Shown here: positions 1-8,507 of the stretch, one piece after another
Position numbering within the stretch: the first letter of the stretch is position 1
Layout: each line of letters starts with the position of its first letter
Source of the DNA: Lachnospiraceae bacterium UBA4380
GTDB taxonomy: Bacteria; Bacillota; Clostridia; Lachnospirales; Lachnospiraceae
Direction: 5' to 3'
Assembly: GCA_002390025.1 (NCBI GenBank)
Contig: DGRU01000126.1
Location: 15,506 to 35,725 of the forward strand
Length of the DNA: 20,220 bases
Program-made: the position numbers and the translations under genes
Notes under the pieces: model-generated
Databases searched by the model: none
Told to the model about the DNA's origin: nothing
Seen by the model: only the letters and a program-made list of their open reading frames with translations

Positions 1-569
1 TGACACTGTACTCGCGCTTTGAGAGCGACCGCATCCCCTACAATTTCCACCGCCTCAATGTCGGCGACTACTTCGGCGACTGTGTCGAGGAGATCGGCAT
101 GGATATGGATTCGAGAGGGATCGAGCTCAATTACACCAATCTCGTCTCGCCTCAGACGCGGATCATCGCCGATCCCGAGCAGATGAAGCGTGTTATTAAC
201 AATATTGTGGGAAATAGTGTAAAATATATGGATAAGGAGAAGGGCCGGATCGATATCCGCATCCTCGATGAGCAGGACAGTGTGCGCATAGAGGTCGAGG
301 ACAACGGCAAGGGCATTGCCGCCAGGGACCTTCCCAATATTTTCGACAGGTTCTACCGCACGGACTCCTCCCGCAACTCGGCCCAGGGCGGCAGCGGGAT
401 CGGACTCTCCATTGTGCGCAAGATCATTGAAGACCACGGCGGATACATCTGGGCGACCAGCCGCGAGGGCGAGGGCACCTGTATGCATATGGTGATCCGC
501 AAATATCTTGAGCAGGAGGATGACATGGTAGATCCCATGATAGATCCCATGGATGACGAAATGATATAA
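1..569 (+). CDS. Sensor histidine kinase, C-terminal part (cut by window edge)
   Basis: This is the ATP-binding end of a membrane sensor kinase that would phosphorylate the response regulator encoded next. The frame is open from base 3 to the TAA at 567-569, so the sensor, HAMP and H-box parts lie outside the window. Visible catalytic motifs, in order, are the N box (DPEQMKRVINNIVGNSVKY), the G1 box (VEDNGKGI), the F box (IFDRFYR) and the G2 box (GSGIGLSIVRKIIEDHGG), all characteristic of HATPase_c. An ATG at 99 lies inside the conserved domain and is not a credible start. A short acidic tail with a repeated DPM motif ends the protein. The gap to the regulator is 18 bp, so the pair is cotranscribed. 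The signal sensed cannot be told from this part. Confidence 0.93.
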   Translation, partial: TLYSRFESDRIPYNFHRLNVGDYFGDCVEEIGMDMDSRGIELNYTNLVSPQTRIIADPEQMKRVINNIVGNSVKYMDKEKGRIDIRILDEQDSVRIEVEDNGKGIAARDLPNIFDRFYRTDSSRNSAQGGSGIGLSIVRKIIEDHGGYIWATSREGEGTCMHMVIRKYLEQEDDMVDPMIDPMDDEMI

Positions 570-587
570 ATGCAAAAGGAGTAACAG

Positions 588-1273
<686 letters not shown>

Positions 1274-1277
<4 letters not shown>

Positions 1278-2119
1278 GCAGGAAAGCGGATAGAAAAGAT
1301 TCTCTGCGCCTGGACAAACTGCTGGCCCGGGAGGGTCTCGGCACACGAAGCGAGCTGGGAAAGGCTGTGCGCAGGGGCAGAGTCTGTGTGAACGGGGTGA
1401 TCGAAAAAGACCCCGGCTGCAGGGTCTCCGCTGAGGATGAGATCCTGTTTGACGGTAAACCGGTCAGGCAGAGGACCTGCGTCTATTACATGCTCAATAA
1501 ACCTGCGGGCGTCCTCTCCGCGACTGAGGACAGCCGGGAGAGGACGGTTCTGGATCTGCTGCGTGACCCTTCGGACGAGGCACAGCAGGTGCTTCGGCGC
1601 GGCCTTTTTCCGGTGGGAAGACTGGACAAGGACACAGAGGGGCTCCTGCTGATCACCGATGACGGACAGCTGGCACACCGGCTGCTGGCGCCGGGAAAAC
1701 ATGTTGACAAGACCTATTACGCTGTCGTGACCGGCCGGGTCACGGAAGAGGATATCCGGGCATTTGCGGAAGGTCTCACGGTAGACGGGGACTTTACTGC
1801 CATGCCGGCGCAGCTGCGCCCGGCAGCGGAGGCGGACAGCACCCTTGCAGCCCTGATCCCGGAGAATATTCAGACAGAAATTTCTCCGGAAATCACAGAT
1901 TCTTCGCAGATACTTGTTACGATCAGAGAGGGAAAATATCACCAGATCAAGAGGATGTTCGCTTCCCGGCAAAAGGAGGTTCTATATCTGAAACGCCTTT
2001 CCATGGGGCCGCTCTTTCTTGATCCGTCTCTGCTGCCCGGACAGTTCCGCCCCTTGACCGGGGAGGAGATCGATATTATTGGAGGACACCCGGATGCGAG
2101 GTTCTTTCATTCATCATAG
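1274..2119 (+). CDS. S4-domain rRNA pseudouridine synthase, RsuA/RluB family
   Basis: A 281-residue enzyme that would convert a specific uridine of rRNA to pseudouridine. An N-terminal S4 RNA-binding domain (about residues 11-60: LRLDKLLAREGLGTRSE... RVCVNG) is followed by the catalytic domain. The family motif GRLDKDTEGLLLITDDG is at 115-131, with D118 as the presumed catalytic aspartate; YYMLNKPAGV (71-80) is the conserved strand before it. The KYHQIKRMF motif near the C-terminus is also typical. The length is nearer RluB (23S rRNA) than RsuA (16S rRNA), but the two cannot be separated by eye. The ATG overlaps the regulator's stop by 4 bp, and its own end overlaps the lipoprotein start, so it sits in a tightly packed operon. 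Confidence 0.93.
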
Positions 2120-4001
2120 AATTCTGAAAAAAAGAAAAATGCGTAAAAGGAACTATATTTTGACAGCTGTTCTGCTGGCGTGCATCTGCCTTCTGAGTGC
2201 CTGCGGCCCGGAGCCGGGAGCAGGAGAAGGCGCAGGACAGGATTCCGGCGCCATGTTCGGCGGAAAGCAGGGAACCGGCGAGACAGCAAAGGCTGACAAG
2301 GATGACAGACCCGGCGATCCTCCCGTAGAAAATTCCGCGGAGGGCCTGACAGAAGAGACGGCGGCGGCAGATACCGTGCCCGAATCGGATTCGGTCGGCA
2401 TGGGCAGGACAGGTTCCCCGACAGCAGCTACTGCCGCTGCGGCAGAAGACGTCTTCGGCCGTCCCATGCAGGGCGAGATCACAGAGACAGATGACTCGAC
2501 TCTGGAGGAGCTGCAGCTCTACCTCAATGAAGACAGCAGCTACGGTTTTCTGCTCTCCTCTTATGACATCCCGGAGGATATCGATCTGAACCAGGTCTTT
2601 TTTTCGGGAGCCGGATTTGCTCAGGAGAAGCTGACGGAAAAGGAAAAAGAACTTCTGCTGGACCGGATTCCCCAAAAGGAGATCCGGACACCGGTTGTAA
2701 AGGTGACGGATGAGCAGATCGAGGAACTGCTGAGCGCAAAAGCCGGCATCTCCTACGAGGATTCCAGATATCCCCTGACAGAGGAGCACGGCTGGGCGCG
2801 GATCCGCAGATACAATTCCTGGTATGCGCTGCGCGGCGATACAAACCGCAAATATATCCGGTGCACGGATGCCTGGCAGCAGGGAGATGTGTACATCGTC
2901 CATTATCAGCTGCTGACGCAGGCGCCCGGAGAGGAAAATGACGAGTCCGCTCTCTACCGGCCGACCTATGAGGTACAGCTGGAAAAGAAGGGAGACGGTT
3001 ACAGGTTCTGCTACAATATCGTCTGGACACAGAAGGACCTGATCGAGGCACAGTCCTACCGGGCGGAACTCAAGCCTGCAGGCGAGGTCTTTTTTGCCCC
3101 CTATTATCCGGATACGGACCGGGATGAGAAGGCGGATGTCACTTTTGTTCTTGAGAAGGACAGGGCGATCCTGGATATCCTCTCCCCTGTGGAGAAGGGG
3201 AATATCCGGACAGACCTTGTTTTTGACGGTGTGGATGCCGTGGACTTCACAGATTATAACGGGGATGACTGTACGGATATCCTGACGGTCTGCAGCTACA
3301 CGCAGATCGGGGAGGACGGCAGAAAAACCGGAAGTCTGCGTGAAGCCAGGGTTTATACAGGTCAGGAGGAAGGGGTTCCCCTCCTTGACAGTGAGAAGAC
3401 AGAGGCGGTCAACAGGGACGTCGAGGTCCTGAACATCACAAATATGACGGCTTATCTGACCGGGAAATCAGACGGCGCTGCAAAGACCTACAGCTCCTGG
3501 AAGGAGGCTTTCGCTGACCACATCAGGGGGATCGATGAGGATGAGTACGACGGCTTTGCATTGATCTACCTCAATGATGACCGCACACCGGAACTGGTAC
3601 AGGTCGGTGCGACGACGGCCAAGGGAGCGACGATCGTCGTCTACCGGAACGGCATGCTGGAAGAGACCTGGCTGAACCGCCGCGATTTCCAGTACCTGGA
3701 GTACGAAAATCTTCTCTACAGTCCTTCGGGCGTGGAGAATCTGCATTTTGACACGATCTACAGCATTACAGGCGGAGAACTGGGAATCTCCACACAGGGA
3801 TATTACGGAAACAGCAGCCTGGCAAGAGTCCGGTTTGACAAAGACGGTAAGGAAGTCTGGGACTATTACTGGGACGGCGGCGTGGTCTCGGAGAGCGGAT
3901 ACCGCGACGGGCTCAACTTTATTATCGACGTGTCCAGGGCAAAAACCTGCGACAAGGAGCATCTTCTGACAGCAGAACAACTGCTGGAGCAGCTCAAATG
4001 A
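2094..4001 (+). CDS. Large secreted lipoprotein with acidic repeat motifs, function unknown
   Basis: A 635-residue predicted lipoprotein that I do not recognise as a named family. The ATG at 2094 is chosen because GGAGGA at 2081-2086 sits 7-8 bases before it; this start lies 26 bp inside the upstream gene. An in-frame TTG at 2079 and an ATG at 2139 are alternatives. A basic n-region and hydrophobic stretch lead to the lipobox LLSAC (Cys37). Residues about 40-130 are an A/E/T/G-rich linker. The folded part follows, with three acidic, FG-GAP- or calcium-loop-like segments: DTDRDEKADV near 341, DYNGDDCTDI near 387 and LNDDRTPELV near 492. Being directly behind a two-component system, it may be that system's target or accessory sensor; this is inference. 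No transmembrane segment follows the signal peptide, so it is likely tethered outside the cell. Confidence 0.85.
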   Translation: MRGSFIHHRILKKRKMRKRNYILTAVLLACICLLSACGPEPGAGEGAGQDSGAMFGGKQGTGETAKADKDDRPGDPPVENSAEGLTEETAAADTVPESDSVGMGRTGSPTAATAAAAEDVFGRPMQGEITETDDSTLEELQLYLNEDSSYGFLLSSYDIPEDIDLNQVFFSGAGFAQEKLTEKEKELLLDRIPQKEIRTPVVKVTDEQIEELLSAKAGISYEDSRYPLTEEHGWARIRRYNSWYALRGDTNRKYIRCTDAWQQGDVYIVHYQLLTQAPGEENDESALYRPTYEVQLEKKGDGYRFCYNIVWTQKDLIEAQSYRAELKPAGEVFFAPYYPDTDRDEKADVTFVLEKDRAILDILSPVEKGNIRTDLVFDGVDAVDFTDYNGDDCTDILTVCSYTQIGEDGRKTGSLREARVYTGQEEGVPLLDSEKTEAVNRDVEVLNITNMTAYLTGKSDGAAKTYSSWKEAFADHIRGIDEDEYDGFALIYLNDDRTPELVQVGATTAKGATIVVYRNGMLEETWLNRRDFQYLEYENLLYSPSGVENLHFDTIYSITGGELGISTQGYYGNSSLARVRFDKDGKEVWDYYWDGGVVSESGYRDGLNFIIDVSRAKTCDKEHLLTAEQLLEQLK

Positions 4002-4023
4002 GCGTCACAGAAAGGAAATTGAA

Positions 4024-4911
4024 ATGAGAATCATAGATATCCTGAATGAGAAGGATGTTACATTATCATTTGAGGTATTCCCGCCGAAGACAGAGGCAGG
4101 TATCTACACAGTTGAGCAGGCGACCGAGAAGATCGCCGCCCTCAGGCCCGATTTTATGAGCGTCACCTACGGCGCAGGCGGCGGAACCAGCAGACACACC
4201 ACCAGGATCGCGGCGGATCTGCAGCAGAAATACGGCACCAATGTCCTGGCGCATCTGACCTGTGTCTCTTCTACAAAAGAAACTGTCAGGAAGATGATCG
4301 ACACCTACCGCGAGAACGGCATTGAAAATATCATGGCGCTCCGCGGAGATATTCCGGCAGAAGGAAGGACTGTATTTGACTACAACCACGCCTCGGAGCT
4401 GATTTACGACATCAAGTCCATCGATGAAAATGTGTGTATCGGCGGCGCATGCTATCCCGAGGGTCATGTGGAATGTGAGCGTCAGTCGGAGGATATTCTC
4501 CACCTGAAGGAAAAGGTGGAGGCCGGCTGCGATTTTCTGACGACCCAGATGTTTTTTGACAATTCCACCATGTACAGCTTTTTGTACAGGATCCGGGAGG
4601 CGGGGATCGAAGTACCTGTCATCGCCGGCATCATGCCCATCACCAACCCGGGGCAGGTAAAACGAAGTGTTGCTCTCTCCGGAGCGACGATCCCCCAGCG
4701 CTTCAAGACCATGGTCGACCGCTTCGGCGACGACCCCCGCAGCATGAGGCAGGCAGGAGTCGTCTATGCGGCGGAACAGATCGTCGACCTGATCGCCAAC
4801 GGGGTGGGACACATACATGTCTACACCATGAACAAGCCCGAGATCGCTGAAGGAATCCGCAACAGCCTCTCTGCACTGTGGGGAGTCTCCGGAGATGCCC
4901 TCCTCGGCTGA
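4024..4911 (+). CDS. metF: Methylenetetrahydrofolate reductase
   Basis: A 295-residue flavoprotein that reduces 5,10-methylene-THF to 5-methyl-THF, the methyl donor for MetH. The TIM-barrel signatures are all present: LSFEVFPPKTEAG with the presumed catalytic Glu17, MSVTYGAGGG (45-54), ALRGD (105-109, the Asp that contacts FAD), ACYPEGH (142-148), FLTTQMFFD (171-179) and GIMPI. Length matches bacterial MetF. A purine-rich AGAAAGGAAATT stretch lies just before the ATG. It follows the lipoprotein by 22 bp with no terminator, so it is probably read from the two-component operon, although by function it belongs with the metH run downstream. No metV-like partner gene, as found in acetogens, is seen nearby. 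Confidence 0.97.
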   Translation: MRIIDILNEKDVTLSFEVFPPKTEAGIYTVEQATEKIAALRPDFMSVTYGAGGGTSRHTTRIAADLQQKYGTNVLAHLTCVSSTKETVRKMIDTYRENGIENIMALRGDIPAEGRTVFDYNHASELIYDIKSIDENVCIGGACYPEGHVECERQSEDILHLKEKVEAGCDFLTTQMFFDNSTMYSFLYRIREAGIEVPVIAGIMPITNPGQVKRSVALSGATIPQRFKTMVDRFGDDPRSMRQAGVVYAAEQIVDLIANGVGHIHVYTMNKPEIAEGIRNSLSALWGVSGDALLG

Positions 4912-4930
4912 CCAACCTATGAATACGGAA

Positions 4931-4967
4931 GGTGTGACAGGGGATCTTTTACTGTCGCACCTTTTTT
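4931..4967 (+). terminator. Intrinsic terminator after metF
   Basis: GGTGTGACAG (4931-4940) pairs with CTGTCGCACC (4952-4961), a 10-bp stem with one G-U pair and an 11-nt loop, followed at once by six T. It lies 20 bp after the metF stop and separates metF from the metH run. Confidence 0.85.
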
Positions 4968-5113
4968 GCACTATCAGACCTGCGGACCGGTACAAACATC
5001 CTGTGACTGCATCGGAGAATACCGCCAATTTCAAAGCTCTTGCAGTCAAGGCCTTGAAATGCCGGTTTCTCCCCGGCGCTGCTCCTGCGTGCGGCATGGT
5101 CGGAAAGGGAAAT
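4968..5113 (+). other. Structured leader before the MetH-reactivation gene
   Basis: These 146 bases between the metF terminator and the next start codon can form three successive hairpins: CGGTA 4988-4992 with TACCG 5020-5024; ATTTCAA 5028-5034 with TTGAAAT 5054-5060; and GCCGG 5061-5065 with CCGGC 5073-5077. No SAM-I, cobalamin or THF riboswitch consensus could be recognised. A weak promoter candidate (TTGCAC 4966-4971, TACAAA 4991-4996, 19-bp spacer) is not convincing. The reading frame of the following gene happens to be open through this stretch, but no start with a good ribosome binding site supports translation. Confidence 0.4.
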
Positions 5114-5860
5114 ATGATCAAAATTGATAAAAAAGAAATATACCGCTATCTCGGCTATCGCAGACGTACCCCGGACGCGGAAGTCATCCGCCTGGTCGAC
5201 AGCTGCGTGGAGGATCTGCAGCGGGAGGTGACGCCCCGCTTTATATACCGGAAATATCCGGTGGAAAGTATCTATACCATACCGGCCTCAGACCTGATGG
5301 CGGACGAAAACCTCTCCGGGGACAGGAAACCCGGAACAGTGACCAGGCGGCAGGAGGAGCCGCCGGTTCCCGTGCTGCGCATTGCCGGAATGGAGATCTG
5401 CAGCAAGAGCCTGGCCCGGAATCTGCGCGGATGTGAGAATGTCTACCTGATGGGGGCCACTCTGGGTCTGGGACCGGACAGGCTGATCGCGCGGGCAAGT
5501 GTCACACATATGAGCCGGGCGGTTACCCTGCAGGCAGCTGCGGCAGCGATGATCGAGTCCTGGTGCGACGAGGTGAACCAGAGAATCATTCGCGAAGCGG
5601 CGGAAGAAGGATCCTACTGCAGACCCCGTTTTTCACCCGGCTACGGGGATTTTGCCCTTGAATTCCAGGAGGATTTTTCGCAGATCCTGCGCCTGCAGAA
5701 GGAGATCGGCGTGTCGCTGACAGAGAGCCTTCTCATGATGCCCTCCAAATCGGTGACGGCCGTCATCGGTGTAACAAGAGAGAAACAGGGTTGTGTCCTG
5801 CACGGCTGTGAGGTATGTGAAAAGGCGGCCGAGTGCGCCTTTTCCAGGAATGGAGATTGA
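5114..5860 (+). CDS. Stand-alone methionine synthase reactivation-domain protein
   Basis: A 248-residue protein matching the C-terminal activation domain of long MetH enzymes. In known MetH this domain binds S-adenosylmethionine and lets a reductant re-methylate inactivated cob(II)alamin. The recognisable core is the SAM-binding-like segment YCRPRFSPGYGDF (168-180), preceded by SWCDEVNQ and followed by MMPSKSVTAVIGV (208-220). The C-terminus has a cysteine group at 227, 232, 235 and 241, which is not part of the classical domain. The ATG at 5114 is preferred because AAAGGGA lies just before it and the family homology starts there; the frame is open further upstream to 4895. The gene ends 6 bp before metH, whose product lacks this domain, so the two form a split enzyme. 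Confidence 0.9.
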   Translation: MIKIDKKEIYRYLGYRRRTPDAEVIRLVDSCVEDLQREVTPRFIYRKYPVESIYTIPASDLMADENLSGDRKPGTVTRRQEEPPVPVLRIAGMEICSKSLARNLRGCENVYLMGATLGLGPDRLIARASVTHMSRAVTLQAAAAAMIESWCDEVNQRIIREAAEEGSYCRPRFSPGYGDFALEFQEDFSQILRLQKEIGVSLTESLLMMPSKSVTAVIGVTREKQGCVLHGCEVCEKAAECAFSRNGD

Positions 5861-5866
5861 AGAGCT

Positions 5867-8467
5867 ATGGAAAAAGTAGTCAGAAGACCCCTTCTGCAGC
5901 GTCTGGGAAAAGAGTGGCTGTTTTTTGACGGGGGAACAGGGAGCATCCTGCAGGAAAAAGGACTGAAGGGAGGCGAACTGCCTGAGAGATGGAATCTGAC
6001 ACGGCCGGAGGATATCATCGATCTGCACTGCGGATATCTGCAGGCGGGCTGCGACATTTTCAACACCAATACCTTTGGGGCGAATGCCATCAAGTTCCCC
6101 GGTCCCGGCACAGGTGCGGGCGCAGAGGAGCACGGAGAGCTGCGCCTGATCGTTGAGACGGCGGTTGCTCTGGCAAAGGAGGCAAGGCGCCGCACAGGCA
6201 GGGAGGACGCCTATATTGCCCTGGATATCGGGCCCACGGGACGCCTTCTGCAGCCCCTCGGAGACCTTCCTTTCGAGGAGGCCGTGGAGATTTTCGGAGA
6301 AGTGGTGCGGATCGGCACCGCTGCGGGAGCGGACCTGGTGCTCATCGAGACTATGAGCGACGGATATGAATCAAAGGCAGCGGTTCTGGCGGCAAAGGAG
6401 AACTGTGACCTGCCTGTGCTGATCACCAATGTCTACGACAAGAGCGGAAAGCTTCTCACAGGCGGAACGGTGGACTCCACAGTCGCCATGCTGGAGGGTC
6501 TGCGTGTGGACGGTCTGGGCGTCAACTGCGGCATGGGACCGGAGCAGATGATCCCCATCGTACAGAGGATGACGGAAGTTGCCTCTGTCCCCATCCTGGT
6601 CAATCCCAACGCGGGCCTGCCCAGGTCGGAAAACGGCAGGACGGTCTACGATGTGGATCCGGAGGCCTTCGCAGGCTGGATGAAAAAAATTGCAGCCATG
6701 GGCGTACAGGCCGTGGGCGGCTGCTGCGGCACAACGCCGGAACATATCCGCAGGACTGTGCAGGCAGTCAGAGGAACCAAAGCCGCAGACGAAAAAACCG
6801 CTGCAGGTGCAGAGGAAAAGCCCGCTGCCGGTGCAGGGGAAAAGCCCGGCGCAGAAGCAGGGGGGATCTGCGCGCAGACACCGGGAGAGCAGGGGGTGCC
6901 TTTTGTTCCCAATACACAGAAGCACCGCACAGTGGTCTCCTCCTTCTCCCGCGCTGTGGAGATCGGCAAAAAGCCGGTCATTATCGGAGAGCGGATCAAT
7001 CCCACCGGCAAAAAGAAGTTTAAAGAGGCTCTGCGCGAAAACAATATAGAATACATCCTGGCGGAGGGACTCAATCAGGAGGAGAGCGGCGCCCATATTC
7101 TGGATGTCAACGTGGGACTTCCGGAGATCGATGAACCTGAGATGATGGAGACAGTTGTCTGCAGACTCCAGAGCATTCTGCCCCTGCCGCTGCAGATCGA
7201 CACCTCAGACCCGATTGCCATGGAGCGCGGCATGCGCCTCTACAACGGCAAACCCATGGTCAATTCCGTGAACGGCAAAAAGGAGAGTATGGAGGCTGTC
7301 TTCCCCCTGGTCAGAAAATACGGGGGCGTAGTCGTGGGTCTGGTGCTGGATGAGGACGGGATTCCGGAGACAGCAGACGGCCGCATAGCGGTTGCGGAGA
7401 AGATCTATGAGACTGCGGACCGCTACGGTGTGCCCCGTGAGGACATTGTGATCGACGGCCTGGCAATGACCATCTCCTCTGACACCAGGAGCGCCCTGAC
7501 GACCCTGGAGACCCTGCGCCGCGTGCGGGATGAACTGCACGGCCATACGATCCTGGGCGTCTCCAATATTTCCTTCGGTCTGCCGCAGAGAGCCATCATC
7601 AATGCACATTTTCTGACAATGGCCATGCAGATGGGACTCTCCTGTGCCATCATGAATCCCGGAAACGAGGATATGATGTGCGCCTACCGCGCCTTCCTTG
7701 CTCTCTCAGACATGGATCCGCAGTGCATGGGCTATATCGAGGCCTACGCCAATGCACAGAGAATAACTGTCGCGACAGCGCCGGCAGCCGTAACCGGGAG
7801 CGCTGCTGCGGAAACAGCGTCAGCCGGGTCCTCTCAGAATTCAGCCGGAATGACACTGGGCGACAGCATCCGCAGAGGCATGGCGGGGAGCGCGGCTGAC
7901 GCCGCCAGAGTCCTCCTGGAAGCCGGAACGCCTGCTCTGAACCTCATCAATGAGGAACTGATCCCTGCCCTGGACTTTGTCGGAAAGGGTTTTGAGAAGG
8001 GCACCATCTTCCTGCCCCAGCTTCTCATGAGCGCGGAGGCGGCCAAAGCGGCCTTTGAAGTGGTCAAAGAGACCATGCAGGACGAAAAACAGGAGACCAA
8101 GGGCAGGATCATCCTGGCCACTGTCAAGGGAGACATCCACGATATCGGCAAGAACATCGTCAAGGTCATGCTGGAAAACTACAGCTTCGAGATCCTCGAC
8201 CTGGGAAAGGATGTCGCACCGGAGACCATAGTGGAGACGGCGGTCCGCGAGAATATTTCTCTCGTGGGTCTCAGCGCTCTGATGACGACAACGGTCGTCA
8301 GCATGGAAGATACGATCCGCCTGCTCCGGGAGCAGAAGCCGGATACAAAGGTTGTGGTCGGCGGCGCTGTCATGACGCAGGAATACGCCGATTCCATCGG
8401 CGCCGACTGCTATGCGCCGGACGCCATGGCAACCGTCCACTATGCCGAAGAGGTTTTCGGCAAATAA
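5867..8467 (+). CDS. metH: Cobalamin-dependent methionine synthase lacking the activation domain
   Basis: An 866-residue enzyme that transfers the methyl group of 5-methyl-THF to homocysteine through cobalamin. Domains in order: homocysteine-binding barrel (about 10-300) with zinc ligands Cys221 (VNCGMGP) and Cys286/Cys287 (GGCCGT); pterin-binding barrel (about 350-615; GERINPTGKKKFKEAL, then DVNVGLPEID); cobalamin cap helices (about 665-735); and the cobalamin-binding domain with the DxHxxG motif GDIHDIGKN (His758 as lower axial ligand). The roughly 330-residue activation domain of E. coli MetH is absent and is supplied by the preceding gene. Two low-complexity linkers stand out: an Ala/Glu/Gly/Lys/Pro-rich one at about 303-345 with repeated EKPAAGA-like units, and an Ala/Ser/Thr-rich one at about 630-658. 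Both lie at domain borders. Confidence 0.97.
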   Translation: MEKVVRRPLLQRLGKEWLFFDGGTGSILQEKGLKGGELPERWNLTRPEDIIDLHCGYLQAGCDIFNTNTFGANAIKFPGPGTGAGAEEHGELRLIVETAVALAKEARRRTGREDAYIALDIGPTGRLLQPLGDLPFEEAVEIFGEVVRIGTAAGADLVLIETMSDGYESKAAVLAAKENCDLPVLITNVYDKSGKLLTGGTVDSTVAMLEGLRVDGLGVNCGMGPEQMIPIVQRMTEVASVPILVNPNAGLPRSENGRTVYDVDPEAFAGWMKKIAAMGVQAVGGCCGTTPEHIRRTVQAVRGTKAADEKTAAGAEEKPAAGAGEKPGAEAGGICAQTPGEQGVPFVPNTQKHRTVVSSFSRAVEIGKKPVIIGERINPTGKKKFKEALRENNIEYILAEGLNQEESGAHILDVNVGLPEIDEPEMMETVVCRLQSILPLPLQIDTSDPIAMERGMRLYNGKPMVNSVNGKKESMEAVFPLVRKYGGVVVGLVLDEDGIPETADGRIAVAEKIYETADRYGVPREDIVIDGLAMTISSDTRSALTTLETLRRVRDELHGHTILGVSNISFGLPQRAIINAHFLTMAMQMGLSCAIMNPGNEDMMCAYRAFLALSDMDPQCMGYIEAYANAQRITVATAPAAVTGSAAAETASAGSSQNSAGMTLGDSIRRGMAGSAADAARVLLEAGTPALNLINEELIPALDFVGKGFEKGTIFLPQLLMSAEAAKAAFEVVKETMQDEKQETKGRIILATVKGDIHDIGKNIVKVMLENYSFEILDLGKDVAPETIVETAVRENISLVGLSALMTTTVVSMEDTIRLLREQKPDTKVVVGGAVMTQEYADSIGADCYAPDAMATVHYAEEVFGK

Positions 8468-8507
8468 TTTGATTTAACGGATATAACAAGTCGTGAAAGG
8501 AGACTGT

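Noticed and set aside
4895..5113. N-terminal extension of the MetH-reactivation gene to 4895
   Set aside because: The frame is open, but the extension overlaps the metF end, the terminator and its T-run, has no ribosome binding site and does not look like protein of this family.
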